From: JAUSFM01 sp964343705
GTDB taxonomy: Archaea; Nanobdellota; Nanobdellia; Woesearchaeales; UBA12501
Assembly (NCBI GenBank): GCA_964343705.1
Contig: CAYFJX010000004.1
Location: 106,522 to 170,521 of the forward strand
Direction: 5' to 3'
Length of the DNA: 64,000 nucleotides
Position 1 is the stretch's first letter. Every line of letters begins with the position of its first letter. The translations under genes and the position numbers were made by a program. Below, piece after piece: positions 41,718 to 50,784 of the stretch. Under the pieces are notes generated by a model. That model worked only from the letters and a program-made list of their open reading frames with translations, was not told the DNA's origin and did no database searches.

Positions 41718-42737
41718 ATGGTAAATGCAGTTGGAAATGACGAAATTGAAGAGGGAGAGTGTGAAGCTACTGTTGTCGTAACTCCTCAAGATTTTTTTGG
41801 AAATAGTAATTTTGAAGAAGGTGACTGGGCACAAAATACTGACCGTCCAGATCATATTGGTGGCACAGCAGACTGGGCAGTATATCCAACACGACACTTC
41901 AGTCCTTCCCAAGAGAATTTAGGTATAATGCTAGATACAGCTGCAAGGTATGGGGTCACACTAGGCAGAAATGATAAACAAGTATCTTTTCTTGATGATT
42001 TTCTGAGTGGTAATCTTAAGATTGCAGATATTGGGGACTTCGACGCTTCAACAAAGCCAGTTCCACTTTCTGCTTTGCCGTATTGGTGGTTTGTTAAATC
42101 AGAAAAAGATGAAGTTGGAATAGTTAAATCAGCTAAAACTCTGCGTTTAACAGACCATGAATCTTTTGCACGATTACAAGCAGCTTCTGGAGCCTTAAAG
42201 ACAGCAGTACTTAATGCACATCAAAAGATTGGTGTTCTTGACCGGATTATCATAAAATATGAACTTAAAGTTGGGGAAGATACAGAAGGGGAACCTATTT
42301 ATGTTCCTGCTGACTTTCGAGCTGACAGAATATACCACTTGAGTATGAAAGGTTCTGTGCTTGATGTCTCTAAGCCCACTTATATTACCACTGTTGAATG
42401 TGAGTTAGCTGCTGAAGGAGCAGATCTTGATGCGCTAAAGAGAGGTATGACACAGATTTATAAAACTCTTGGTGATCAGGGGGGATTGAAAACAAGCTTG
42501 CGATTTGGAAGGTATGCACTGTCAGATAGTCCTAGGGAGGATTTGCAAGAAGACTTGCAAGCAATACATCCAGGTCTATCAGACACTGATATGGATGACT
42601 TGTATGACCGAATGCAAACTGTTGGAAGCCAGGCTTGGGATTCCTATGGTGCGAATCCAGATTCAGTCAACCAACAAGTTCAACCTGCTGAAAGGAAGAG
42701 AATGGCTGAATTGCAACAAGTACAAAGGAGATTTTAA
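41718..42737 (+). CDS. unknown protein (339 aa)
   Basis: Unrecognised acidic soluble protein. Residues about 60-130 contain PTRHFSPSQENLGIMLDTAARYGVTLGRNDKQ and PLSALPYWWFVKSEKD. The C-terminal 60 residues are Gln/Asp-rich and helical. ATGGAGGTTTAAACT precedes the ATG. It lies between the TK-like and the hypermodification-like genes and faces the latter. Confidence 0.75.
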   Translation: MVNAVGNDEIEEGECEATVVVTPQDFFGNSNFEEGDWAQNTDRPDHIGGTADWAVYPTRHFSPSQENLGIMLDTAARYGVTLGRNDKQVSFLDDFLSGNLKIADIGDFDASTKPVPLSALPYWWFVKSEKDEVGIVKSAKTLRLTDHESFARLQAASGALKTAVLNAHQKIGVLDRIIIKYELKVGEDTEGEPIYVPADFRADRIYHLSMKGSVLDVSKPTYITTVECELAAEGADLDALKRGMTQIYKTLGDQGGLKTSLRFGRYALSDSPREDLQEDLQAIHPGLSDTDMDDLYDRMQTVGSQAWDSYGANPDSVNQQVQPAERKRMAELQQVQRRF

Positions 42738-42748
42738 GGGAAGTCCGA

Positions 42749-43669
42749 TCATCTTGGAGCAAAAGTTCCAAGAGGTCTGTATCTCATCTTTGGGATGAAA
42801 TACTTTTTCCTTCCTTTTCCTTGTGAAAGCCTCCAGTACTTCCTGAACTCACACAATGCCCCTTCAATATTGATGAATGAAAGAAAAGGGTAAGGAGAAA
42901 CAGCACATCTATACGCAATATCTCGCCAAGATAGCTTTTCATTAATTGTTTTGTGAATAGTTGGCAGGACTTCCTCTTGTTTTTTATGGAGATGCCTCAG
43001 CTTTTTCTCTAGCTCTTTTTCAGAGAGTTTTCCAAATAATATTTCTAATCCCCACTTTGCTCCAGGCCCAATAAAAACAAAGTCGTTTTCAGTCCATTCT
43101 TGCTTAAACCAATGAAAATAATGCAGGTCAGTCAATATTTCACAAGCTAAAAATGGACCAATCATTGGAATTTTAGTTAGATGGGAAAGAGAGTCCTCTG
43201 GTGTAGTACTTTTATCAAGATCTTTTAATAACTTTTCAAGGTTTAACGCAGCAAGGTTATTCATTATATTTACATGCTTTACCCCTCTTCCCCCTGACGA
43301 AATCAAATATGCATTATTAAAGATTGGTCGTCTTTGTTTAAGCAAAGTGAGTTTTCTTATGAGTTTATTCTTTAACTCTTGGTCTAATTGAGAGAAAGGG
43401 GAAATGTTAAGATCTTCGTATAAATAGTTGAGATTAAAGAAACGAAAAAAGATCGTGTTTAATAGCAGTTTCTTTCTTTCAGAAATTCCCCCTAGTTTTC
43501 TAACAATGTACATAGTACACTTGTCCAGTTCTCTATACATATTGATAATCTTGTAAGTTTTTAGAACATGATCTGTTGTCCATGGTGGGGGTTCTTTTAG
43601 TACAAAACGCTTGTACCAAACTAATTGGCGTTTGTACACAAAGGTAAAAAAATCATCCTCAGTTGGCAT
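42749..43669 (-). CDS. hmdU DNA kinase helical-domain-like protein (putative DNA base hypermodification)
   Basis: A 306 aa protein resembling the helical domain of 5-hydroxymethyl-dU DNA kinases and thymine pyrophosphorylase-type proteins of phages. It has RFVLKEPPPWTTDHVLKTYK then INMYRELDKCTMYIVR, later KIPMIGPFLACEILTDL and FVFIGPGAKWGLEILFG, matching the family pattern PWT.D.IL...N.YRE.D and GPG...GL. It lacks a P-loop kinase domain of its own; the TK-like gene nearby could supply one. Family assignment is from motif memory and needs a profile search. Confidence 0.7.
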   Translation of the reverse strand: MPTEDDFFTFVYKRQLVWYKRFVLKEPPPWTTDHVLKTYKIINMYRELDKCTMYIVRKLGGISERKKLLLNTIFFRFFNLNYLYEDLNISPFSQLDQELKNKLIRKLTLLKQRRPIFNNAYLISSGGRGVKHVNIMNNLAALNLEKLLKDLDKSTTPEDSLSHLTKIPMIGPFLACEILTDLHYFHWFKQEWTENDFVFIGPGAKWGLEILFGKLSEKELEKKLRHLHKKQEEVLPTIHKTINEKLSWRDIAYRCAVSPYPFLSFINIEGALCEFRKYWRLSQGKGRKKYFIPKMRYRPLGTFAPR

Positions 43670-43761
43670 ACCCTTCTTTGGAATAAGGTCACATATTAAT
43701 TAGTGACTCAAATCAGTTTGAGATAGGAATTTATAAAGTATCTTAGTGATCTTTTTTTGAT

Positions 43762-44370
43762 ATGCGACAGAATGATATTCAAGAAAAGTTATGTGGCTTG
43801 TTGGCTTTTTTTGAAAAAGCAGGAAAATTAAAAAAAACAGAACGGTTTACAGCAACATTAAGAGCTAATAGGGAGTCTACAGCAGAACATTCTTGGAGGC
43901 TTTCTTTGATGGTTCTCTTGATAGCGCATGATCTTAAGCTTGATCTTGATATCGCTCACGCAGTGAATATTGCAATCATACATGATCTTGCGGAGTCGGT
44001 AACAGGGGATATTGACGCTTATGATATGATGCAAGGCATTATGACTCAAAAGCAGAAGAATATAAACGAAAAAAAAGCATTACAACAATTAACAAAAGGA
44101 TTTTCATTTGGCTCAAAAATAACATCTCTTTGGCAAGAATACCTTGAACAAAAAAGTCCAGAAGCACGATTTGTTAAAGCTCTTGATAAGATTGAATCCT
44201 TTTTATACCTTGCTGAACAAGGTCCAATGATGTACGCTCAGCCTGAATTTCATGCAAACTACGCTGATGCTGCAGTAAACAACTTTCCTCAGCTGTCTGC
44301 CATGCTAAATCTTGTGAAGAAAAAGATTAAGAGAAAATTTTGCAAAGGAGAAATTGTTTGGAAAGAATGA
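43762..44370 (+). CDS. HD-domain phosphohydrolase (5'-deoxynucleotidase-like)
   Basis: A 202 aa HD protein of the YfbR type that removes the phosphate from deoxynucleoside monophosphates. Metal ligands: RESTAEHSWRLSL (first His), IIHDLAESVTGDI (the HD pair with the following E), and a later Asp in VKALDKIESFLY. The TATA-like box lies about 25 bp upstream. It sits in the nucleotide-metabolism group. Confidence 0.88.
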   Translation: MRQNDIQEKLCGLLAFFEKAGKLKKTERFTATLRANRESTAEHSWRLSLMVLLIAHDLKLDLDIAHAVNIAIIHDLAESVTGDIDAYDMMQGIMTQKQKNINEKKALQQLTKGFSFGSKITSLWQEYLEQKSPEARFVKALDKIESFLYLAEQGPMMYAQPEFHANYADAAVNNFPQLSAMLNLVKKKIKRKFCKGEIVWKE

Positions 44371-44418
44371 GATTATCCAAAACGTTTAAATACGTTTGCT
44401 TATCACCTCTTTTATAAA

Positions 44419-45135
44419 ATGAAGATTGAACACGATCAGCAGCGAATTTTAAAAATCTTGATGCACAATCCCTTAAAGACTTTTAACCAGTTGTGGGATA
44501 AGGAAGGAAGGAGTAATAAATTTGCTTATCATCTCAGAGTACTTGAAGACAGAGGTCTTGTTGAGAAAACTGAAGCTGGTCCTTACCAACTTACAGCAAA
44601 AGGAAAGCAACATGTAACCTATCTTGAGGGGGAGACTGGAAAAAAAGTAAAATTTCCTGTGTTGGCAGTTATCCCCATTGTATATGACGAGAAAACAAAA
44701 AAGTTTCTTATGATCCACAGAAAAAAAGAGCCGTTCCACGGCTATTTAGGATTCCCAGGGGGGAAACTAAATTTTTCTCAGTATATCTTTGAGTGTGCCA
44801 AAGAGAAACTGTTACAGGAAACTGGTTTGGAATGTGATTTTGAGTTCAAAGGAATTTTTTCATCTAAAACATTTGAAAATGATACACTTGCTTATAATCA
44901 TCAACTCTTTATTATCAAGGCAACAAATCCTAAGGGCAAGCTAATTCCTGAAACACGGGAAGGTAAAAACATCTGGCTAACCCGAGAGGAAGCACTGCAA
45001 CAGAAAATACTACCTAACATTCCTCATCTTATCGATGTTATTCAATGTGAGGGTTTTAAGTGGGTTGAAGCAGATCGGCTTAAGAAAGATGGGACTTTTA
45101 CAGATATGAACGTATTAAGGGATATTACACTTTAA
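44419..45135 (+). CDS. winged-helix protein with degenerate Nudix domain
   Basis: A 238 aa protein. Residues 1-70 form a winged helix (FNQLWDKEGRSNKFAYHLRVLEDRGLVEKT). Residues 80-220 form a Nudix fold (VLAVIPIVYDEKTKKFLMIHRKK). The Nudix box reads GKLNFSQ-YIFECAK-EKLLQETGL: of the catalytic pattern GX5EX7REUXEEXGU, only the last Glu is kept, while E, R, E and E are replaced by Q, E, K and Q. It is probably a ligand-sensing regulator, not a hydrolase, comparable in design to NrtR-type regulators. ATG follows a TATA box closely. Confidence 0.82.
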   Translation: MKIEHDQQRILKILMHNPLKTFNQLWDKEGRSNKFAYHLRVLEDRGLVEKTEAGPYQLTAKGKQHVTYLEGETGKKVKFPVLAVIPIVYDEKTKKFLMIHRKKEPFHGYLGFPGGKLNFSQYIFECAKEKLLQETGLECDFEFKGIFSSKTFENDTLAYNHQLFIIKATNPKGKLIPETREGKNIWLTREEALQQKILPNIPHLIDVIQCEGFKWVEADRLKKDGTFTDMNVLRDITL

Positions 45136-45209
45136 TTCTCCAAAAGGCTTAAATACTATGACTCCACTCCTTTTTATAAGGGATTTCTAATTTGGGATTT
45201 GGTGATATC

Positions 45210-46496
45210 ATGGCCAAGAAAGGTAAGAAAGGCAAATCTGGTAAGAAACTGAGTGCTAAAGCAAAAGCTAATCAACAACGAGCAGTAGAGCGAGCAGCAG
45301 CAAAAGCACGACAAGCAGAGCTCGAAGCAAATCCAACACTAGGCATGCGATTGAGTAAATGGTACAAAGGCAATACACTCACAGCATGGATGGCTGCAGG
45401 TGTTATTGCGCTTGCAACTGGTACTGCTTACCTTATGAACAAAGATCCTGTTCAACCTCCAGCTGTACCTGTTTTCACTCCCGAAATTCCAGCAAAGAAT
45501 GTTGATTTTGATGTGCTGCCAAGTGGGATAAATAATGCTCAGCTTGAAGATCTTCTTGCATCATATGCTAATCGTCCTTATGATTCTCTTCCTTTTGAAC
45601 GATCTCAAACAACCTTAAACCAAACTAAAGCAAGAATGGACAAATATGAAAGAGAAACAGGTCACAAACTTCCACCTTTGATTGTTCTTCTTCAAGGGGC
45701 AGTAGATGGTGCAAGTTATCAATTATATGCTGATCCGTCTGCTCATAGGGGATTGGAAGGACTCAAAGACAAAAAACCTTTTTTCTTGTTTGTAAAGGGG
45801 GCTATTGACAATGCAGTCGGAAAAAACAGAGGTGTGTTCAAAGGCCCTGCAAAAAAGTATGTTTTTCTTATGAAATACCATCCTTCTTATGGTGGCACTC
45901 TTAGCACTGCATTGGCAGCAAATAATGTAATTGAAATGAACGCAAAGAAATGGGTGGAGTGGTATCTTCGTAATAATGATACTGATCATGACTTTTTACA
46001 TGCATCTCTTGAACATGAGGTGTATCATGTTAATGAATTCGTGGTTTCAGCGTTTCATTCAGGTGACACTACTACAACTGCTACCTACAGGCCAAAGTTT
46101 TGGCGTGAGTTCACAGCTATCTTTGCAGAAGTGGATGGTTTTGGGTACGCAAATGGTTTGAATCAAAAACAGGTTCAAAAACATACAGACTGGTCATTTA
46201 GCAGAATGATGGATGAAGGTAGGAAACTTTCTAGAGATATGTCAACGTCAACTGATAATGATGATCATGATTATCAAGGAACTCGTGTTCTTGCTTCGTA
46301 TGCTGCAGGAGTTGTATTCAAAAGTCTTGGAACGCAAGAACGCTTTGGTGTATATGTTGCAGCACTATTACATGAAGACATTAGATCTCCTGAAGAATTT
46401 GATAAGCTTAATGAACGTTTTGATATCAGAACAAGTACAGGCACGTTGACGTATGATCAAGTTTTTCAAGCTAGTCAAGCCCTTCTTTCTCAATAA
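45210..46496 (+). CDS. membrane-anchored zinc peptidase-like protein
   Basis: A 428 aa protein. A Lys/Ala-rich cytoplasmic start is followed by a transmembrane helix (TAWMAAGVIALATGTAYLM) and an outside domain. ASLEHEVYHVNEF contains HEVYH, the HExxH zinc signature, and a possible third ligand occurs in FAEVDGFG about 40 residues later, so it may be a gluzincin-type metallopeptidase. Start at ATG 45210 after TTTGGTGATATC. The 3' end overlaps the convergent AsnB-Dph6 gene by 26 bp. Confidence 0.78.
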   Translation: MAKKGKKGKSGKKLSAKAKANQQRAVERAAAKARQAELEANPTLGMRLSKWYKGNTLTAWMAAGVIALATGTAYLMNKDPVQPPAVPVFTPEIPAKNVDFDVLPSGINNAQLEDLLASYANRPYDSLPFERSQTTLNQTKARMDKYERETGHKLPPLIVLLQGAVDGASYQLYADPSAHRGLEGLKDKKPFFLFVKGAIDNAVGKNRGVFKGPAKKYVFLMKYHPSYGGTLSTALAANNVIEMNAKKWVEWYLRNNDTDHDFLHASLEHEVYHVNEFVVSAFHSGDTTTTATYRPKFWREFTAIFAEVDGFGYANGLNQKQVQKHTDWSFSRMMDEGRKLSRDMSTSTDNDDHDYQGTRVLASYAAGVVFKSLGTQERFGVYVAALLHEDIRSPEEFDKLNERFDIRTSTGTLTYDQVFQASQALLSQ

Positions 46497-48639
46497 TACC
46501 ACACTCTTTAACCACATACACACCAGTACACTCATTCTCCATAACTATATCAGCATCTGTAATCTCAAGCTTTTTCTTAAAACATGGCCCATCAATCATA
46601 AGTGTCTCGAACTCACCGCCTTCACCAGCGACATTCAATCCATTTTTTTCACGAAGCACCACTAGCTCAGCAAGTGCTTTCTCGTCAATTTCTCTTCCTA
46701 ACCATTTTTCACCAAGTCCTTCAGCAGCAACTTTAGTGATTACAAACGAGAATCCTTTTCCAATAATTTCTTGCATTTCTGTTTCTTGATCCTTATGCCA
46801 CAAGGGCGAGAAGATCATTAAGCCAAGTTCGTCACAAACACGTTCAACACGGTCACGCTGATAATTAGAAAACAGCGCTCCAGTCACTACACCCTGCACT
46901 CCATGTTCTTGTTTTGCTTTTTCAAGTGCAGCTCGCATGTCATCAAGCTCATGCTCTTTTTCACCAGCTGTTTCTTGTTCAATAAGTGGAATGCCTAATG
47001 CTTCAGCTTGTTTTTCAACTAGGTGAATGTTTGGTGTGTGAAACATGAATGAGTCCTCATTTGCACTCTTTAATGTTACCAGGCATGCAATGTCATAGTT
47101 TTGTTGTTGCATAATATGAAGAGCGTAACAACTATCTTTTCCACCACTAAAAAGCACAGCAAGCTTCTTGTTTAAGTGTGGTAAAAATTGAGCCAAGTAT
47201 TTACTCTTGTTTTTTCCTTCTTGTTTTGCAAGCTTTCCTAATGCTCGGTCAAACTTGCTGCCATATTGTGCAGCCTGTTTTTTCCTGAATGCAAATTCTT
47301 TTTGTAGGCCAAGCTGCTTAGCAACAAGGCGAAGGATGTATTTTTTTACTGATACACCATCAACATCTTTAATTTTATGTTCTTCTGCAATTTTCAAGCA
47401 ATACTCTACTAAGTCTTTGTCAAGAAATGGCAAGCGTAATTCAATGGTGTTAGCCATAGTTACAACATCATCTCTATACAGGTCGCGCTCGTACATTTTC
47501 CTCAGGCCAAACAAGCATTCTTTGTTGAGACTTTGCGCTTTTGCATGGCGCTCGTAGCCACCAAAGATTTCTTCACTTCCCAGGCCAGAGAAGAGTACTC
47601 GCACATCATCTTTCTTTGCTTGTTCAGCTGCAAGGAAAAAGGGTAAGGCAACTCCAACTTTAACTACATTGGTTGACTCAATAATGGGCACAATTTTCTT
47701 GATGTATTCAGGGACATCTTTCATTCCTACAGTGATAACTTTGAGTGGCAGGTCAAGTGCTTCAGCAATTTTTTTTGCATGTACAAGATCTTGTGCAGGT
47801 TCCATGCCCTCTTCTTCCAATGCTGCAGTGTAACATACAAAGTCCTTGCCAAGTTTTTTACAGAGAAATGCAAGTAGTGTTGAGTCAATACCTCCTGAGA
47901 ATAGTATGCCAAACTTTTGTTGCGGCAATCTTTTTTGCAGGGCACTTTCAAGCAAGTGTTCGACTTTGTCTTTGATTTCTTGCTCTGTGTGGGTGTGGAC
48001 TGGCTCGTGAGCAAAAAAAGGTTTTGCCTTCATGGCTAGTTCTTTGCTTTCTTTGAAGTATGTGAATATGTGTCTTGGATTTACTTCCAGTGGTTCAAGG
48101 CCTATTGCGCGTAAACACTTTTTTTCTGAAGCAATAACTAGTCCGTGTTCGCTGTTGTTGTAGAACAATGGCTTTACTCCAATAAGGTCACGCGTAAACA
48201 CAACTTGTTTACTATTTGCATACGCAAACGCGTACACACCATCAAGTTCATCAAGACAGTTTTGTATATCTTCTTCACCTTGATATTGAAGTACATTAAA
48301 CAATACTTCACTATCATTTGAGCCGCAGGCATGATACATTTCATTGAGCATGCGCCAATTGTAGATTTCACCATTAAAGATCATTGCTCGTGTGTCGTTA
48401 GTTAGTGGTTGAGGACAATGGCCAACAAGTGCGTGTAGGTTGTGTATCATAAGATTGGTGTGCTCACTGCTTTCTTTGAGTTTTGCAATGAACTCTTCTT
48501 GATTATCAGAATGAAACCCATCTGGCTCAGCGTTGCTTACAAAACCAAACCCATCCTGTCCACGATACGTTACTTTTTCAAAAGCTGCGACTACATCACT
48601 TGTTTTCCAAGTTCCAAAAAAGCCAAGTATACCACACAT
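46471..48639 (-). CDS. asparagine synthase (AsnB)-Dph6 fusion protein
   Basis: A 722 aa three-part protein. Residues 1-200 are a class II glutamine amidotransferase with catalytic Cys2 (MCGILGFFG) and RGQDGFGFV. Residues about 220-480 are the asparagine synthetase PP-loop domain (GILFSGGIDSTLLAFL, then FSGLGSEEIFGGYERH). Residues about 490-722 are a second PP-loop domain (LAVLFSGGKDSCYALH) ending in GEGGEFETLMIDGP, characteristic of Dph6 diphthine-ammonia ligases. The glutaminase could supply ammonia to both. No frameshift is seen at the joint. Confidence 0.9.
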   Translation of the reverse strand: MCGILGFFGTWKTSDVVAAFEKVTYRGQDGFGFVSNAEPDGFHSDNQEEFIAKLKESSEHTNLMIHNLHALVGHCPQPLTNDTRAMIFNGEIYNWRMLNEMYHACGSNDSEVLFNVLQYQGEEDIQNCLDELDGVYAFAYANSKQVVFTRDLIGVKPLFYNNSEHGLVIASEKKCLRAIGLEPLEVNPRHIFTYFKESKELAMKAKPFFAHEPVHTHTEQEIKDKVEHLLESALQKRLPQQKFGILFSGGIDSTLLAFLCKKLGKDFVCYTAALEEEGMEPAQDLVHAKKIAEALDLPLKVITVGMKDVPEYIKKIVPIIESTNVVKVGVALPFFLAAEQAKKDDVRVLFSGLGSEEIFGGYERHAKAQSLNKECLFGLRKMYERDLYRDDVVTMANTIELRLPFLDKDLVEYCLKIAEEHKIKDVDGVSVKKYILRLVAKQLGLQKEFAFRKKQAAQYGSKFDRALGKLAKQEGKNKSKYLAQFLPHLNKKLAVLFSGGKDSCYALHIMQQQNYDIACLVTLKSANEDSFMFHTPNIHLVEKQAEALGIPLIEQETAGEKEHELDDMRAALEKAKQEHGVQGVVTGALFSNYQRDRVERVCDELGLMIFSPLWHKDQETEMQEIIGKGFSFVITKVAAEGLGEKWLGREIDEKALAELVVLREKNGLNVAGEGGEFETLMIDGPCFKKKLEITDADIVMENECTGVYVVKECGIIEKEGLD

Positions 48640-48684
48640 ATGAGAAAAGAAAAAGAGGGGGTTTAAAAGCCTTTCTTACATAAG

Positions 48685-48848
48685 CTATGTCCCAAACAAA
48701 GCATTTTTGTGCAGGAGGGGTGGCACTGCGAAGGAAAACGCTCGCATCCGCTCGCGGAATTTCAGGAAAATGACTTGCATGAATCAGTCATTTTCCTAAT
48801 AAACTTCAAGGCAGTGCCACCCCTCAGAAAGACTATTTGGGACATATC
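48685..48848. repeat. structured repeat family 2, full copy 1
   Basis: Long hairpin of about 164 bp. Ends ATGTCCCAAA/TTTGGGACAT pair. Next stem: GGGGTGGCACTGC with GCAGTGCCACCCC. Inside lies a 12-bp perfect hairpin AGGAAAATGACT/AGTCATTTTCCT with loop TGCATGAATC. Shared sequence with the 56-kb copy includes TTTTTGTGCAGGAGGG, ACGCTCGCATCCGCTCGC and CAGAAAGACT. It abuts the 3' end of the EamA gene. Confidence 0.82.
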
Positions 48849-49730
48849 TCACACAATAAACAATAAGGCTACACCAGCAACAATAAGCATGCCTCCGAGG
48901 TATTGTATCGGTTTGAGTCGTTCTTTAAACATCCACGCTGCGAGGAGTCCTGCTAAGAAGGGGCTGGTGCTATTGATGGGCATAACAATACTTACAGGAG
49001 CAATGTTTATGCCAAGGGTGTAGAACATGGTTCCTGCTCCGACAATCACTCCAAGTGTGGTGATTAAACCAAGAACTGCTTGTTTCTTTTTTTGCAGAGC
49101 ATGTTTCATTTCATTAAGATCTTGTTTTTTCATAAGTGTTGCCACGCCAATTACAACTCCACTTTCAATCATGACTGCTGTAAATAATGGTCCAAGTGCA
49201 ACAACAAAGTATTTCCATACAAAAAACAAAAACCCCCATAAGCCTGCAGCAATAAGTGCGTATGATGCACCTGCGTATATATTACCATTTCTGATAAAAT
49301 CTTTTGGGTTTATAGAAGATAGAATAATTCCCGCGATGATCATCCCAACCAACAGGGTTTGCAATGAACTAAGACGTTCACCAAGAAAAATAAAAGATAA
49401 AATCAAAGTAACAAGCACAGAGCTTTTTGAAAGAGGTGACACCACACCAACCTTTCCAACTTCTAGTGCTTTGTAAAACATGTAAATGGGAACTGCACCA
49501 AGTAATCCAACAAAAATCATACCAATAAAATGTGGCAAGGAAAACATGTATGGCAGTGGTAGCGTAAACAAAGCAATAACAAGAATAACAACAGAGAGTA
49601 TCCCTCTGTAAAAAAGAATGTTTTTTCGACCAAGATATTGTAAGGCCTTTTTGCTGAGTACTTCACCTACTGCAAAACAGGTCATTGTAAGTAAACCAAA
49701 AAGAATGCCTAATACATGGGCTGATGCCAT
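48849..49730 (-). CDS. EamA/DMT family transporter
   Basis: A 293 aa membrane protein with about ten transmembrane helices in two repeated halves, the EamA layout (first half VLGILFGLLTMTCFAVGEVLSKKAL; second half AGASYALIAAGLWGFLFFVWK). It likely moves a small metabolite. Its start directly abuts the stop of the upstream zinc-ribbon gene, so they form an operon. The substrate is unknown. Confidence 0.9.
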   Translation of the reverse strand: MASAHVLGILFGLLTMTCFAVGEVLSKKALQYLGRKNILFYRGILSVVILVIALFTLPLPYMFSLPHFIGMIFVGLLGAVPIYMFYKALEVGKVGVVSPLSKSSVLVTLILSFIFLGERLSSLQTLLVGMIIAGIILSSINPKDFIRNGNIYAGASYALIAAGLWGFLFFVWKYFVVALGPLFTAVMIESGVVIGVATLMKKQDLNEMKHALQKKKQAVLGLITTLGVIVGAGTMFYTLGINIAPVSIVMPINSTSPFLAGLLAAWMFKERLKPIQYLGGMLIVAGVALLFIV

Positions 49731-50009
49731 CTACTCAGCGTGCTTTTCTTCCCATTTTTCAAGACAATGCTGGGAACAGAATCGGTGAAGTTCTTCTTCT
49801 CCTTCTTCAACTGTTTTTTTCTCAAGTGTGTTTTTTTCAGTGAGCATGTCACCACATCCTGCACACTTTCCTAGCTGACCATCCATGCGGGCGCCTTCCA
49901 TAAAGCCGCCTTCCCATGGTTCCATTTCATCGTCTTCAACCATCTTTGCAGCGCCTTGTTCTGAGTAGACGTTGGGATCATCGTTTGGTTGCATATCTTC
50001 GTCTGGCAT
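49731..50009 (-). CDS. small zinc-binding protein (TRASH/ribbon-like)
   Basis: A 92 aa acidic protein whose C-terminal half has KCAGCGDML and HRFCSQHCLEKW, a CxxC...CxxxC zinc site with the treble-clef-like pattern of TRASH or MYM domains. The first 45 residues are acidic and disordered. TATA box ATTTAAAT is about 25 bp upstream. Co-transcribed with the transporter. It may be a metal sensor or chaperone for it; inference only. Confidence 0.75.
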   Translation of the reverse strand: MPDEDMQPNDDPNVYSEQGAAKMVEDDEMEPWEGGFMEGARMDGQLGKCAGCGDMLTEKNTLEKKTVEEGEEELHRFCSQHCLEKWEEKHAE

Positions 50010-50130
50010 AAGGCCTATTTTTGGTTTGGTAATTTAAATAGTTTGTTGTTTTAGAAAGGTGGTTTTATTTAGGGATAAAAAGAAAATGTATCTGAGAACT
50101 AATTGTATATGTTTCCACCTAGAAAAAAGA

Positions 50131-50231
50131 AACAACGGCTCCCATCGAGAGAAGGACTAATGTTGGGGGGGGGTGGTTGAGAAGTTAGGCTTCTTCAAGG
50201 AGCCGTTGTGTGGGATTATCACCTTTTTTTT
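50131..50231 (+). ncRNA. candidate structured noncoding RNA
   Basis: An 11-bp perfect stem ACAACGGCTCC/GGAGCCGTTGT (50132-50142 with 50199-50209) encloses a second hairpin TTGAGAAG-TTAGG-CTTCTTCAA and a G9 run. An AGGGATAAAAAG promoter-like box lies 50-60 bp upstream and T8 and T6 runs follow at 50224-50245, a normal archaeal terminator. It fills the gap between two minus-strand genes. No match to a known RNA family comes to mind. Confidence 0.5.
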
Positions 50232-50256
50232 AATCACCTTTTTTCCATGCCTTTTT

Positions 50257-50655
50257 TCATATTTTTTTGTGGAGTTCTGCATTCCACATGACCCCTACCT
50301 TTTGTAGGGCTCGGCTGAACCTGTCTGAAATTCGGTATCGTTTTTTGTACATGTCGTAATCAATCATGCCCATTGCTTTCATTGGTGTGAGGATGCGATC
50401 ATAAAATTGTCGTTTGTTATACGATATTTTTTCGCTTGTCTTTTTCTTAACTGGTCCTCGTTCCTCTTCTACCTCAATGAGAGTTCCTTCGTGTAGTCGA
50501 TTTGCAAAGAGTGACATCTCTGTCTTGCCCATCTCTCCATCATGAGCCTTCATCTCTTCAAACAGCAGCCTTCCAACCTTCACTTGCTGCTCTGTTGCAA
50601 ACACCACCTCGAATACGTCCTTGGGTATGTTGTATTGGTCAAACAGTATGACCAT
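50257..50655 (-). CDS. probable winged-helix DNA-binding protein
   Basis: A 132 aa soluble protein. The C-terminal half (ISYNKRQFYDRILTPMKAMGMIDYDMYKKRYRISDRFSRAL) looks like a winged helix with recognition helix and wing. The N-terminal half is helical. GGTGAAAT precedes the ATG. No family name is recognised. Confidence 0.65.
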   Translation of the reverse strand: MVILFDQYNIPKDVFEVVFATEQQVKVGRLLFEEMKAHDGEMGKTEMSLFANRLHEGTLIEVEEERGPVKKKTSEKISYNKRQFYDRILTPMKAMGMIDYDMYKKRYRISDRFSRALQKVGVMWNAELHKKI

Positions 50656-50784
50656 GATTTCACCATAGGTGTATATAAAACATAACTAGTATATAAATAT
50701 TGTTATTTTTTGGCGTATTTTGGGTATTGGTGTGGGAATTTGTATATTAAACTTTATATATCTTTTCTACCTACTCTTTTTTTT

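Noticed and set aside
42749..43669. Reverse transcriptase of the DGR
   Set aside because: No YxDD or other RT motifs; the PWT...YRE.D and GPG motifs point to the hmdU-kinase helical family.
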